This document shows, piece by piece, positions 24,615 to 35,500 of a stretch of DNA of 64,000 nt. Numbering within the stretch: position 1 is the first letter of the stretch; each line of letters begins with the position of its first letter. Origin of the DNA: Lingula anatina (Eukaryota; Brachiopoda; Lingulata; Lingulida; Lingulidae). The notes below the pieces were generated by a model. It did no database searches and was not told where the DNA came from. It saw nothing but the letters and a program-made list of their open reading frames with translations. The stretch spans positions 309,947 through 373,946 of the forward strand of contig NW_019776135.1 in the NCBI RefSeq assembly GCF_001039355.2. Direction: 5' to 3'. The translations under genes and the position numbers were made by a program.

Positions 24615-25973
24615 CACCCACGACTCAAGCACAGATGTCGTAATCAGACCAAAAAGCTACGACTCATTTAAAGTGATGAACAGCTGAATGTGCTTTGCCA
24701 TGGGCTCTTCAGGTCATCAAAGGTTCACTTGACCATTATACGCATTGCACGTGCGTTTTGGCAAGTATGCGTGTCTTAAATTTGAATGCCAAATTAATAA
24801 AATATGTTTTTTTTTCTGCAAACATGCTGTATAGATTAACCTCGGCAATCGCTGGCGCGCAACACTGTTCGTTTCTTTAACATTAAAACATCGAAATATT
24901 TTAATTTTTGTCGAAATAATTGTCGACAGAAATAAGAAATCCAAAACGTCTGTGTTCGTTTTGAATCAGCCTACGTAAACTTCATCAAAATTGGAAGTGT
25001 TATAATTGTCATCACCATTAATTTGTAAATATTTTTATTGTCATCTTTTATTTTCAAAGTATTTTCAACTTACCTCACGAGGGCCACGGGACGTTTGAAT
25101 TTATGAATTACCATGTTTTTACACTTATGAAATAAAATTCAATAAATAGATTAAAAATAAATATGACATCTTCACGATGCCATTTAATTTTTTTTTTAAA
25201 TACACGGTTCCGTGCAAAACATTTTTATTCATACGAATGATTCATAAATTAGTTAGCTGATAGACAAAAAGCGCTAAAAAGATCAAGCGAAAAGGACCTA
25301 AAGAGACATGTCCACATCTAGCACAAGAGTATATTGTGTATTTTTTATTTATTTGATATAAGGAGTTTACGTCGTGGATACAAAATATCCATTTTATTTA
25401 CGTAGGCTCAATTTGCAAACATGGTCAATGGACTCTTTTTCCGGTTCGCCCACAATTTCAAAAACTGACTTGAAAATGCAGTTGCACGTAGTGTTACACA
25501 TAACTGAAAAAAATGGCATTTCGCATCAATGATAGGCAAATAAATCGGGCTTAAACTAAATTAATTTAAGAGGACTGTTCGAACCAATATACCGTTGCCT
25601 TTACCTTTGAGCTAACCTGTCTCAATTGTGATTCACGTAAACATACTGTCATTTTTTCCGTGATAAAAACGTACTTTTTTCTTATATTTGCATCACGTGA
25701 TATCGTCGAGACCACGTGGTAAAGGCAGTAAAGTTTACATTCAAAGTTCATCCCGGGGTAGAGCACAGCTGACAGGCTCATCAGCCTCATCATCAACGAA
25801 ACGCACGTGAAACAATTAAGTTACAAAACTGAACGCGTGGTCAATAATTACCACGAGGAAGAGAGTGTTTCGCGGGTCTTTGCTGCTGGTTGAATGATTT
25901 CCCACATGTGGGTTGCATTGATTGTCCGCGTGTTGTCGTCTGCCGGTGACGCCACTCGACCTTGAGGAACAGG
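24615..25973. promoter_or_regulatory. Divergent intergenic region between Hr6 and Hr7, E-box rich
   Basis: The start codons are 1.53 kb apart. Four CACGTG palindromes lie at 24748-24753, 25694-25699, 25713-25718 and 25804-25809, three of them within 420 bases of the Hr7 start codon, plus further ACGTG/GCGTG cores near 25489, 25633 and 25833. These suit bHLH-PAS (HIF-type), USF or CLOCK-type binding, but binding is not shown. No gene is seen; the overlapping open frames here have no recognisable domain. Confidence 0.55.
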
Positions 25974-26016
25974 TATAAAAGGTGCGTCGGTATGGCATAA
26001 TCCACACAGACGCTGA
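25974..26016 (+). promoter_or_regulatory. Hr7 core promoter: TATA box and start-site motif
   Basis: TATAAAA from 25974 and CAGACGCTGA at 26007-26016, with 34 bases between TATA start and motif A. GTTACCTGTT follows, as in Hr2 and Hr5. Confidence 0.85.
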
Positions 26017-26068
26017 CCACACTGTTACCTGTTGCCTGAAGCCGACAGAGACGTCTTATCCTACCGCC

Positions 26069-27585
26069 ATGGCAAAAATCCCAGCACCTTTCGAATGGAG
26101 CGAGGAGTTCAAGACCGGCGTATGTATCAAATATTATATTTTTTTTTTCAAAAAAAGGAAATTCTCTCTGTAGTTTCTTGTCCATTTATTGATTCATTCA
26201 CTCATTCGTTGTTTACTCTGCGTTCATAATGTGGTTGGGGACCGCCTTCAGTGTGTTAGCGATAAGGAATCAAAGAGAGCATTCCCAGCAGAGTTGATCC
26301 GCGAACTAACTGATCTGTCGATCAAATATTGCCGACACGCTTGTAAGCTTGCAGAATAATCCCCCAATAGTCACTGAATAGATTCCCCGCGGGGATTACG
26401 AGGCTAGCTTTCAAGTGGGTCGGACGTTTTTACCCACGGATCTGTTAGACCAGGCCTCTGTTGTGGATGAGGCCAAAAGGCCTATGAAAGGCCGCTGTGA
26501 CTTGCAGCGTAAGGTTTGAGGTCCCACTAGCCAGTTACCAGAATCACATAATTTACGTAGCGATGTTTAATGTAACCATTTTCTTTATCAAATACAGCGC
26601 TAACTTAGTTTACGTAAAAATGATCAGAATACACACGTATGACCGTATCTTTTATTTTATCAGTAGTATGATCTGTGTTCTTGGCGAATATCCCTTTTTC
26701 ACGCAGTTGCTGAGAAGATCGAGGGGGCATTGAAATAGATCTGGGTCTTTTTATTGTCCGTAAAGGACGGCAACAGCGAAATAGTTTAAATCACATACAG
26801 ACACGAGAAACCAAAACCTATTCTATCAAATGTACTTACATATTTATTTTTGTTTACATTTGCTGTTGTAGGTTAGGAGTGGCTGCATTTCTGTTTGTAA
26901 ACATAATATTTAGTCATGGTAACATTGCTAATTCGAAATGAATTAGCCACAAACAAAATAGAATAGAATAGAAAAGTAACGAATAGAGATAGTGATCAGT
27001 TGTCTTTCACTTCATCTGTTTTTTTTTTTTTTTTTTTTTTCAGTATGAAAGCCTTGACAACGAACACAGAACCCTCTTCAATAGCCTGTTTGCCCTCTCC
27101 GAGTTCAACACTCGTGACCAGCTGGAAGCTTGCAAGGAGTGCTTTGTGATGCATTTCCGTGATGAGCAGGTAAGAGCATTTGTGACCACCGACTAACTGA
27201 CTGTGTGACTGATTGAGGTTTGGCCTCCTAAATACACACTGACTCTCTTACTGACTAACTGACCGACTAAATGACTGAGTGCGGACAGATTAACTGACGA
27301 CAGATTGACTAACTGTAATGTAGAAGTAATAGTGGTAGTAGTAGTAGTAGTAGGTGTAACCATAGTACAGAAGAATGTATGTTCAAAGTGTCCAGTGTAA
27401 AAAGAGATATTGAAAAGTCTGCGTTTTTCGTCAATTGTAGGGGCAAATGCTGCGTGCCAACTACGTTCACATGGATGAACATACTGCCATTCACGAATCA
27501 TTTCTGGAGCAGTTGGGCAAGTGGAAGGCACCCGTTGCCCAAGGTGATATAGAAAGTGGAATGAAATGGTAAGTCTGTATAGTTT

Positions 27586-27627
<42 letters not shown>

Positions 27628-28348
27628 TCACACACACACACACACACACGTGCATTTACATGCCTTTAAAGGCATGCATTGTGCGATATTCGTGTAGCAA
27701 AACATATATAAACTTTTTTGGGGGGATTCAAACTGTTGATATAATCAACGCCGATTTAAGAGTAGGCTTAGGCTGCGTTCACATGAAAAATCTATTTTCT
27801 AAAAATCTAAAAATCTATTTGCGGTATATTGTGACGGCGTAATTACTGGCAGCGCCGAGAATTAATTACAGCTTTGGAAGTAACTGGCTCGCGCTGCCCG
27901 TAATTACGCCGTGGGGTATTCAGGGCACAGACCGTAATCACAAGATACCGAAAATAGATTTTAGATTTTTAGAAAATAGATTTTTCATGTGAACGCAGCC
28001 TTATACCTCCCATTCCACAACATGGGGGTACTCTTTTAATTTAATTCAGTCTTAGTATTTCAAATGGAAATTTCAAACCACTGAAAGGAGACAATAGTGT
28101 GTAAATATTTTTCTAAACGGCTAGATTGTTGTGTTGACCTAAAACTATCTACTTGTTAAATATTTTTTGTAACATTTTGGAAAGTGACTCGTATATCTGC
28201 ACTAAAATGATACGACAATGTTACCGAAGTTCCCCACTGGTATAAATAAAATGTCTTATCTACAAAAGCTTACCTGCAACTATCCTCCTATTTTAGGCTC
28301 ACCCATCACATCCCAACGGAAGACTTCAAGTACAAGAACAAATTGTAA
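26069..28348 (+). CDS. Hr7: hemerythrin, class A
   Basis: Exons 26069-26119, 27044-27169, 27441-27568 and 28297-28348 encode 118 residues with ligands H25, H54, E58, H73, H77, H106 and D111. It is the most diverged class A copy: it starts MAKIPAPFEWSEEFKTG, has YESLDNEHRTLFNSLF in helix A, WLTHHIP before the last ligands, and ends KYKNKL instead of KYKGKL. The donor after exon 2 is a normal GTAAGA. Intron 3 carries a CT/CA repeat and a 230-base MITE. CGCCATCTATCGG lies at 28369-28381, 21 bases after the stop, and AATAAA at 28520-28525. It is divergent with Hr6. Confidence 0.95.
27585..27649. repeat. (CT)n(CA)n microsatellite in Hr7 intron 3
   Basis: A CT run then a CA run starting 16 bases after the exon 3 donor. 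Confidence 0.95.
27771..28000. mobile_element. 230-base MITE with ~50-base inverted termini, TTA duplication
   Basis: It begins GGCTGCGTTCACATGAAAAA and ends with its complement (TTTTTCATGTGAACGCAGCC). TTA is at 27768-27770 and 28001-28003. The inverted arms match for about 50 bases with almost no change, so the copy looks young. It lies in Hr7 intron 3. The TTA target and GG-starting ends fit a Harbinger-type (Tourist-like) MITE. Confidence 0.88.
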
Positions 28349-29009
28349 ATGGAGCGAACGGAACAACACGCCATCTATCGGACTGTGCAGATATTATATG
28401 TACGAACACGTGGAAATAATCAGTCTTAAATTGGTTGCTTCGGTACGAGTCAATCATGTAAAGTACCATGGCTTTAGACCAATATGCGCTTTGCCATTTG
28501 CTAATGATTTGGAAAAAAAAATAAATAGCTTTCATGTGACCCAATTATTTTCTTGTTTATTTTCTATATTTGGATCAGTTCGAGCATACGCAAGCTTTAT
28601 TGTAACATATTAATCTCAATTGCAAAATAACGGCATGTATGTACTGCCAGTGCCCAATACACATTAAAGCACAACAGTGTATCAACTTTTCTAGTTGTTC
28701 TCATTATATTGTTTGATGAACGCATGAAGACGTAATCTGTTGGTACATCAATCGCCGATTATTTATATTTCTATATCGTTAAGGTTCACTGTGTAGGGTT
28801 TTCCCGCGAAAAAGTCATACTTGACGAATTATCCTGGTGTTAAACAGCATTTTTTCCGACAAACCTGCATTCGCTTATCATTCCCCGACAGTCGACATAA
28901 CTCTGCTACAATCTGGAAAAATGAAGAAGGTTTTTACCCGCGCCTTTTTTCCAAATCCAACCATTCCTTTAGCACTGACTTCTTGTCCCTATTGCACAAA
29001 GGTACCTAA

Positions 29010-29223
29010 GGGTGCATTCCCATAGATTTTAGATCGATCTATCCCCGTGGGGAGTCTCACTACATTACTGTCAGATAATCCGGCTTAAATGTCCTTCCCG
29101 CCTACTACAAGCTGTAAGGGGGTAATTAACTTTTGTGCCCGCTCGGCTGACAGCTATTTAGCGTGAACCCCCAGGGAGTTAGGTCGATTTAGTTGGATCG
29201 ATCTCATCTCTGGGAATGGGGTC
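29010..29223. mobile_element. TAA-flanked MITE (GCATTCCCATAG family)
   Basis: 214 bases. The left end is GGGTGCATTCCCATAG, the right end TGGGAATGGGGTC, with TAA on both sides. Internally it carries AGATCGATCTATCCCCG and AACCCCCAGGGAGTTAGGTC, shared with the copies at 56540 and 61518. Confidence 0.82.
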
Positions 29224-30497
29224 TAAGCCAGCTTCCCTGACTGTGAACTTGGTTACCAACATTACATGATCACAAGCACACATCTTGCCCTATCAGGAAC
29301 AGTATTGCAGCATCCTCATTGAAATTCTCGTCAACTAAGCCAGGGAATTGACTTAAGTTATATGTGAAACCGGGGCCTATAGCTAGACAAAACTGTACTA
29401 GTAACAAGATAGCTGGCGGCGATGTTTGTCACGAGAAGGGAAATTTGATCTTTTGCGACATCAGTTTGCGTCATTTATTTGTAAAATGTGATCAAAACGC
29501 ATCCTATTTCCTCAGATAATTTCAACTGGCGGTTTATGTAATGAACCTGTGTTAAAGGCTTCCTCTTTGTCATTTTAGGCATATGCAGGGATATTTCATA
29601 ATTTGTACCTTTTACATGGGATATATCAGATGCAAGTGTATAATTACAAATGTTCATCGCATTCTAAGTAAAACTAGACAAGGAACAATTGACCATCAGC
29701 TAAAACTCCCCTCCCAATAAATAAAAAAGTTACATAGATGAAATATTTGGGCATAAAAAAAACGGATGGAGCAATTTGCATACGTACGTGAAAATATTCT
29801 TAACAAAAACGTTCCGCATGGGCAAGCGTAAAGATAATGTCACACACAATGCAAAGACTCACAGTACGTACGGTTAACTTACGACCTGCTGTATGTACGA
29901 GTGAATGCCAATGTTGTTATTTAAGTTTGCCCTTGGATAATTCCACTAAAAGTAACGACCGCACATCACGCTATATAAAAACGTATGGGTCCGGATAAAC
30001 AACTGTTACACTGTGTCCTTAATCGAGAATAAAAAAATATAAACGTGTATGACGTCGGGCAGATGTTTTTCTACAAAATGTCATAATTTGTGCAGAGATA
30101 AAACGCATTTTTAATACTGTATACCTGTGTTTTCTCTAAAAAATCTTTTCTCTATAAAACCAGATTATAAATCATTATTTCACAGCTGTCTCAGACAATC
30201 TTTTCTCTACCTTTATGAATATCATATCGGTTTGTTATTCCATCAGTGAAAGGAGGAAAAAAAATTCAATTTATACAGCGAACAGATCCATTGAGAGAAC
30301 CCTGTTAATGCCACTGTGTGCAGTGTAAATAGTGCATTAAAATACTGTATACACCTGACGCGCCTTTGTCTAACTACAGTTGTTATAAAAGTCCAGACTA
30401 AAATCTACCCATAGTATGAAAAAATATTCAATAGGCAAAGAATATTTCTCTGTGAACATAAATTATTTCAGTCAGTGAACATGGTGGTTGCCTTGGA

Positions 30498-30759
30498 AGG
30501 GGCGGATCCGGGGGGGGGGTCTTAAAGGGGTCCAATTTAGCACTCTTTGGCTGATCTCTCAAGTCTATGAGTATTATTTATTTATTTTATTGATTATATA
30601 TATTTCATTTTAAAAGAAAACGCTCACTTAAAATCTGACAATTATAGACTTATGAATTATTTTAGACCGCAGATATATCGCAGTGATGATAATTAATTCG
30701 GGGGGGGGGAGGTGCGTCAGTATCAAACCCCTTATAGAAATCTCTAGATCCGCCCTGGT
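30498..30759. mobile_element. hAT-like MITE relic (GGGGCGGATCC ends)
   Basis: Starts GGGGCGGATCCGGGG and ends AGATCCGCCCTGG. It is related to the copy at 32776-33000. No target duplication is recognisable. Confidence 0.55.
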
Positions 30760-32014
30760 AAGCCACCTCTTTAAAAAGAAAATCTATGTTAATGTGCGGT
30801 TGACATGAAATGCGACCTCTTATGACAGTGTAAACCAGTTCATTGCTATACACTGACAAGGATAGGCTGCGGTAATGGATATGTATTTTCCGCTTTTTTT
30901 TCTTTTTTCATGAAGAAACTGAGTCATTCTTGCGGCATAACAATTGATAATCTGGCCTTAACCTTGGATTTCACAGATAAAAATCGCAAACACGAACTCG
31001 AGGAGAAACGAGGAAGTGAAAAGGTAGGGTTTTGTTAGGTGACGTTATGTTGTAGCACACTAAGGTATTCTAATTATACAGCGAGTAGCATCAATGAAAC
31101 AATATACATATCAGGGATCTATGGAGTTAATATACCATATGAGGGGTTAACCTCTTTCTTATTTATGACAGAAGAATATGAATTTGATTTCGTGTTGAAT
31201 TAAAATCATGTTATATTCAGAGGTTTGGTTTGGGGTAAGGGGTGGATTTAATATCCCTTCCGATCTATACCCAAATTATAACAGCAGGCAACACCCTATA
31301 ATATAGCAACAGGCACGATAAAATGGCTTAACATTGCTGTCGATTGAAAGGGAATCAATACGACGTATCGCCGTCACCTATGTGAAGTCTCGAATTCCAG
31401 TGTTTTTATTGTCAGTGAAGCATAAGCAATGCCTTGAATATAAATACCAATACTGTTACGTGATTTATTTACTCAGGCGTCATGAGACGTAATGGTCTCT
31501 TTTGCTGTGCGCAATGTTCACTGGCCCTTGATATTCATTCGCCCTATACTTATGTCATACATCCATAATTCCGTTTCTGCAACCGTGACGCCAAGTATTT
31601 AGTATTATTATTACTTACATTATTGATGTCATATATAAACACGTTCTGTATTGCCATATATAGACAAGAAAACACCTGTCGCTGCATATTAATAATACAT
31701 GTATATAGGTTGGTTTTGTGGTAATTCATTCAACATCTGTATACAACGTTTTGAAAGCATGTTCATACTGGGGTTTATTTAACCGTAAAAAAAAACAATA
31801 TGACGTCATCAAACGGTCACATTACACAAGAGCCCATTCACGTCTCTGGTGCATGAGAAATGTCGTATCACATGAAATTTGGTTGAATTTTAATGGGTAA
31901 GTTTTTCAAAAATTTAAATCTGAAGTTTCCCCTGCTTTTTAACATGTGATGTATAGACTATGCGTGAAGCCGTGTAATCGGTGTCAGTTCGCGATGCTTT
32001 AAGCTTGTCTCTTA

Positions 32015-32201
32015 GAGCGAATTCAGAACAGCTGACTATCAGATTAACGGATCAAATATGGCCGAGCCACTTGAATGCTTGTTGCGTAATTCCCGCGAGG
32101 AATCTATCCAGTGTCTAATTGGGAATTAAGCTGCAAGGGCTTTTTAGTCGGTCGCCATATTTGATCCGCGGATCTGTAAGTTTGCTGTTCTGAACGTGCT
32201 C
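32015..32201. mobile_element. MITE with GAATTCAGAACAGC ends
   Basis: The left end GAGCGAATTCAGAACAGC pairs with the right end GCTGTTCTGAACGTGCTC. An inner inverted pair, GGATCAAATATGG and CCATATTTGATCC, is shared with the element at 40328-40644 and a degenerate copy near 26300. The flanks (TTA, ATA) do not match perfectly. Confidence 0.7.
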
Positions 32202-32531
32202 ATAGTTACTTACATCAACCTTGGTCGCCTAGCCTCAACTTTGTTAGCTGCACTCACACTGAGAACCATAAGGAGCACCCATTGTTTTTTGTTTAATAAG
32301 GATGTATCAAAGCAGGCAAACGGACTAAGTTTACACACTTTAGCACCTTTATGTATTGTAATATGGTATTCTACGTTTGTACCTCCGCACACAAAGTATG
32401 ATATAATCAAAATAAAAAAATAAATCTACTTATCTCTTGATTAAAGGTCAACTGAAGCTAACAGGGAGAAATAAGAAAGAAAGAAAAAATACAAAAGAAA
32501 CACCATAACAATATTGAAAAAAACAAAAAAG

Positions 32532-35500
32532 ATGGCCAAGCACATAATCATAGTCCACGGCTACCTGCTGAGCGGTTCAGGGTCTAACATCTACTCCTGT
32601 AACCTGACAATGCAATGGAAGAAACAGGGTCATGCCGTCACCGTGTTCTGCCAGGACCCGCAGGCTGGAACCTACGACTGGGTGGACGAGTTCTTTACCT
32701 CCAAGGTGAATATTTTTTTTTTTTAAATTTACTTCAATTATAGATTGATTTTATGTTTTAAGATATTACATTATGCAGGGGCGGATCCAGGATTATTAGG
32801 AGGGGGGTCCGCGGATGCGAAGCCGAACCTTCCCCCCTTGGCTTTGGTACTAGAGGGCGAATGGTGTCCCATGGTACGGTTTAGAACTATGGTTCAGCTG
32901 GTCAATATTTTGATTTCAAGAAGGGACCATTGGTGTGATTTTTTTCAGAAATCGAGGGGGGGCTCGGGACCCCTTGGCACCCGTCCTAAATCCGCCACTG
33001 AGAACTTCCGCCCAATTTCAGTATGCATATTGAACAAAACTAGTGCTGGATGGGCTTAAAGTACCTTTGTAGTGTGTTTATTACATTTTATTTAGTGGAC
33101 ATCATCACAGTGTCAAGTCTTATTGGCCATTGCTAATCTATGTACTTATACGTGGATATTTCACCTCTGTTAGTGCCAACAACAAGCTCCCCGTTACTGT
33201 TGATATCAACTGACACGGCAAGCTCAATTTTGTCTCTCTCTGTCAAAATGTAACGTAGAAATCTTCCGTCTGAACCAAGCACAACCACCCTGTTATTGCA
33301 CCAGACAGCTATGAATATGTGTCCAAACTTATCTATGCACACTCCCTCTGGGAAACTCAGTTGTCCGTCTCGACTCCCACTCTGTCCTTTTGTTCCATAT
33401 TGGAACATGACGTCACCCTGGGGTGTCACTGCAAACACACAGTGTGTACTAACGTCGCTGACTATGACTGCATTGATGCCGTGGTGGTACGCACAGCGCA
33501 GTGTGCCTATAGTGCACACTGGGATAGCGATTCTGTTAACAAGTTGAAAACATTTCATGTCGTACACACAGACGCACTGTGCACCACTATCACACACGTA
33601 CACCTTACTCTCTGTACGGTCCATAGTGACACCCCAGGGGTCAGACATATCACCCTGACCAAAACACCGTATAACCTGACCTGATGTTGCATACAGTCTA
33701 CAGCACCTATCGTCACATGTGACCACGAATCTATCGTTACTGACTGTAGTGATACACCTCGCCCTTCTCTTTATACTGATCTCATGATTACATTGACCTG
33801 CACTGGAGAATACAGACATTGTTTTACTACAGGATATGCCACCATGTAAAACTAAAATACAACTGTCATCTGTGCACTGGATATCCCACAGGCCACGCTT
33901 AACATTAAAACATACATTCCGCTCTGCCGTACCAAGCCATGCGACTTTCTGAAATTCCATCAGCTCGGGATAGTACGCTGTCTTTTCTTTCAAACTTCCA
34001 AAATGTGCTTCCAAGTGACCCCGGAATGTTTTGGCCGTAATAGACCCCGTTTTGATGGACAGCGGCTTTGGCTCAGGAATTTCAGGAAACTGTAGCACAA
34101 GGTCCATATTTGATTCTCCGGGTGAAAATGTGACATCGGTGATCTTGATATAAAAGACTGGTTCAAATGTCTCTAACTCCTGAATTCTAGTTTGGATTTT
34201 TTTAGAGTGGGTCATCACCTCGATGTCAGAACCGGTGTCTGTGAGCTGCTGAGCGAAATCACGAATGCTCTGAATGGAAATCTTGTTCATTTCTAGCTTA
34301 TCTTTTTCGGCTGTTAAAGTCTTCACCTGCGTGGAGGTGAGTGCCTTAACTTCTGCCGTCATTTTGTTGCTTTTGTCATTTATAACTCTTTGCATTTCGA
34401 TGTAACCGAACTGTACTTTTGTTACGTACGTTTCCAAATGGTGTTTCACACTTGTTAAATACTCGTCAGTCTGTTGACGTACGTCTTTCTCTACTTGTTG
34501 ATAATAAGTGCTGAGTTCTCTTTCAATGGTTTTACTATTTTCCTTTATCTCTTTGGTCAGAGCCAATTTTTGAGAATCCACCAAAAAAAGAACCTTTGTC
34601 TGATTTTCTGCCAGCTTCTCTTCCGTTCTTACAATGGCTTTCTCCGCCTTTTCACAGCGAGACAGTTTTGCACTTGGGAGACATTTAAGTTTTTCTTGTA
34701 TTAACTCCCTTTGAACCTTCGCCACATCTCCAATTTTTACAAAGTCGTGTTTACTGTGAGTTTCCAAAATACAATCTCTACATGCCACGGTGTCATCCTC
34801 TTCACAATAGAATGTCAACAACTCGCCGTCGTGTTTTTTGCAGTATTGAGATTTATCAAAAACGTAATGTAACTGGTCTCGTATGTTAGCTGGGTTAACT
34901 GAGAAGTCGCCTTGTGACCGAGGCACGAGGTGATGTCCAGTTAATGCAGATGCTGTTATGCAATTCACGGCATGTAGCACACAGTTGGTTGGTTTTGGGA
35001 CAACCTTGGCACAGCAAAGAGGCCTCTTTATGCTTACAAGTCTCACAAAGTCTCCCCCCTGGCGCTTTCTGGTCTTTCATGAAGTCTGTGACCTTTCTTA
35101 GGAAGAAGTATTTCACGAGAGTTTCTAACCCACCTGGTGGTACGGGGGCCTCTTGGCGACACACAGGACAGGAGAACTTGTTCTGGACACCATTTTTGGC
35201 TACATGGTCAGCAATGCATTCCAGGCAGAATGTGTGGTAACAGGGGAGCACTCTCGGGTCTTTATATTCCCCCTGACATATATGACACGTTAACAAGTTC
35301 TCACTGAAGACGTTTTTATTCTCTTTCGAAGCCACTGCCATGGTATAGGCGCCCAGAATGGGCACAGCTCCCCTCCCCCTACACCGTTGCGTACGCTTAT
35401 TAAATCATTTAATAGACCAACTATACTGCTTCAAATTTGTCAACAATCAGGTGATGTTGTCAATAATGAGAACGGTGTCAAAGTCTACATAGTCAGAAAC

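Larger units (their letters stand above)
28526..32531. other. Intergenic region between Hr7 and the glycosyltransferase
   Basis: No gene is recognised. It holds three transposon copies listed separately (29010-29223, 30498-30759, 32015-32201). A TATATAAA-like box near 29970 may be a promoter, but nothing links it to a transcript. Confidence 0.6.

Noticed and set aside
26250-26480. Possible further MITE in Hr7 intron 1
   Set aside because: It contains GTTGATCCGCGAACTAAC and CCACGGATCTGTTAGACC like the 32015 and 40328 elements, but clear ends and target duplication could not be found, so it was not listed as a full element.
28218-28613. 131-codon plus-strand frame
   Set aside because: It overlaps Hr7 exon 4 in a different frame and continues into the 3' UTR; the hemerythrin reading is supported by paralogs.
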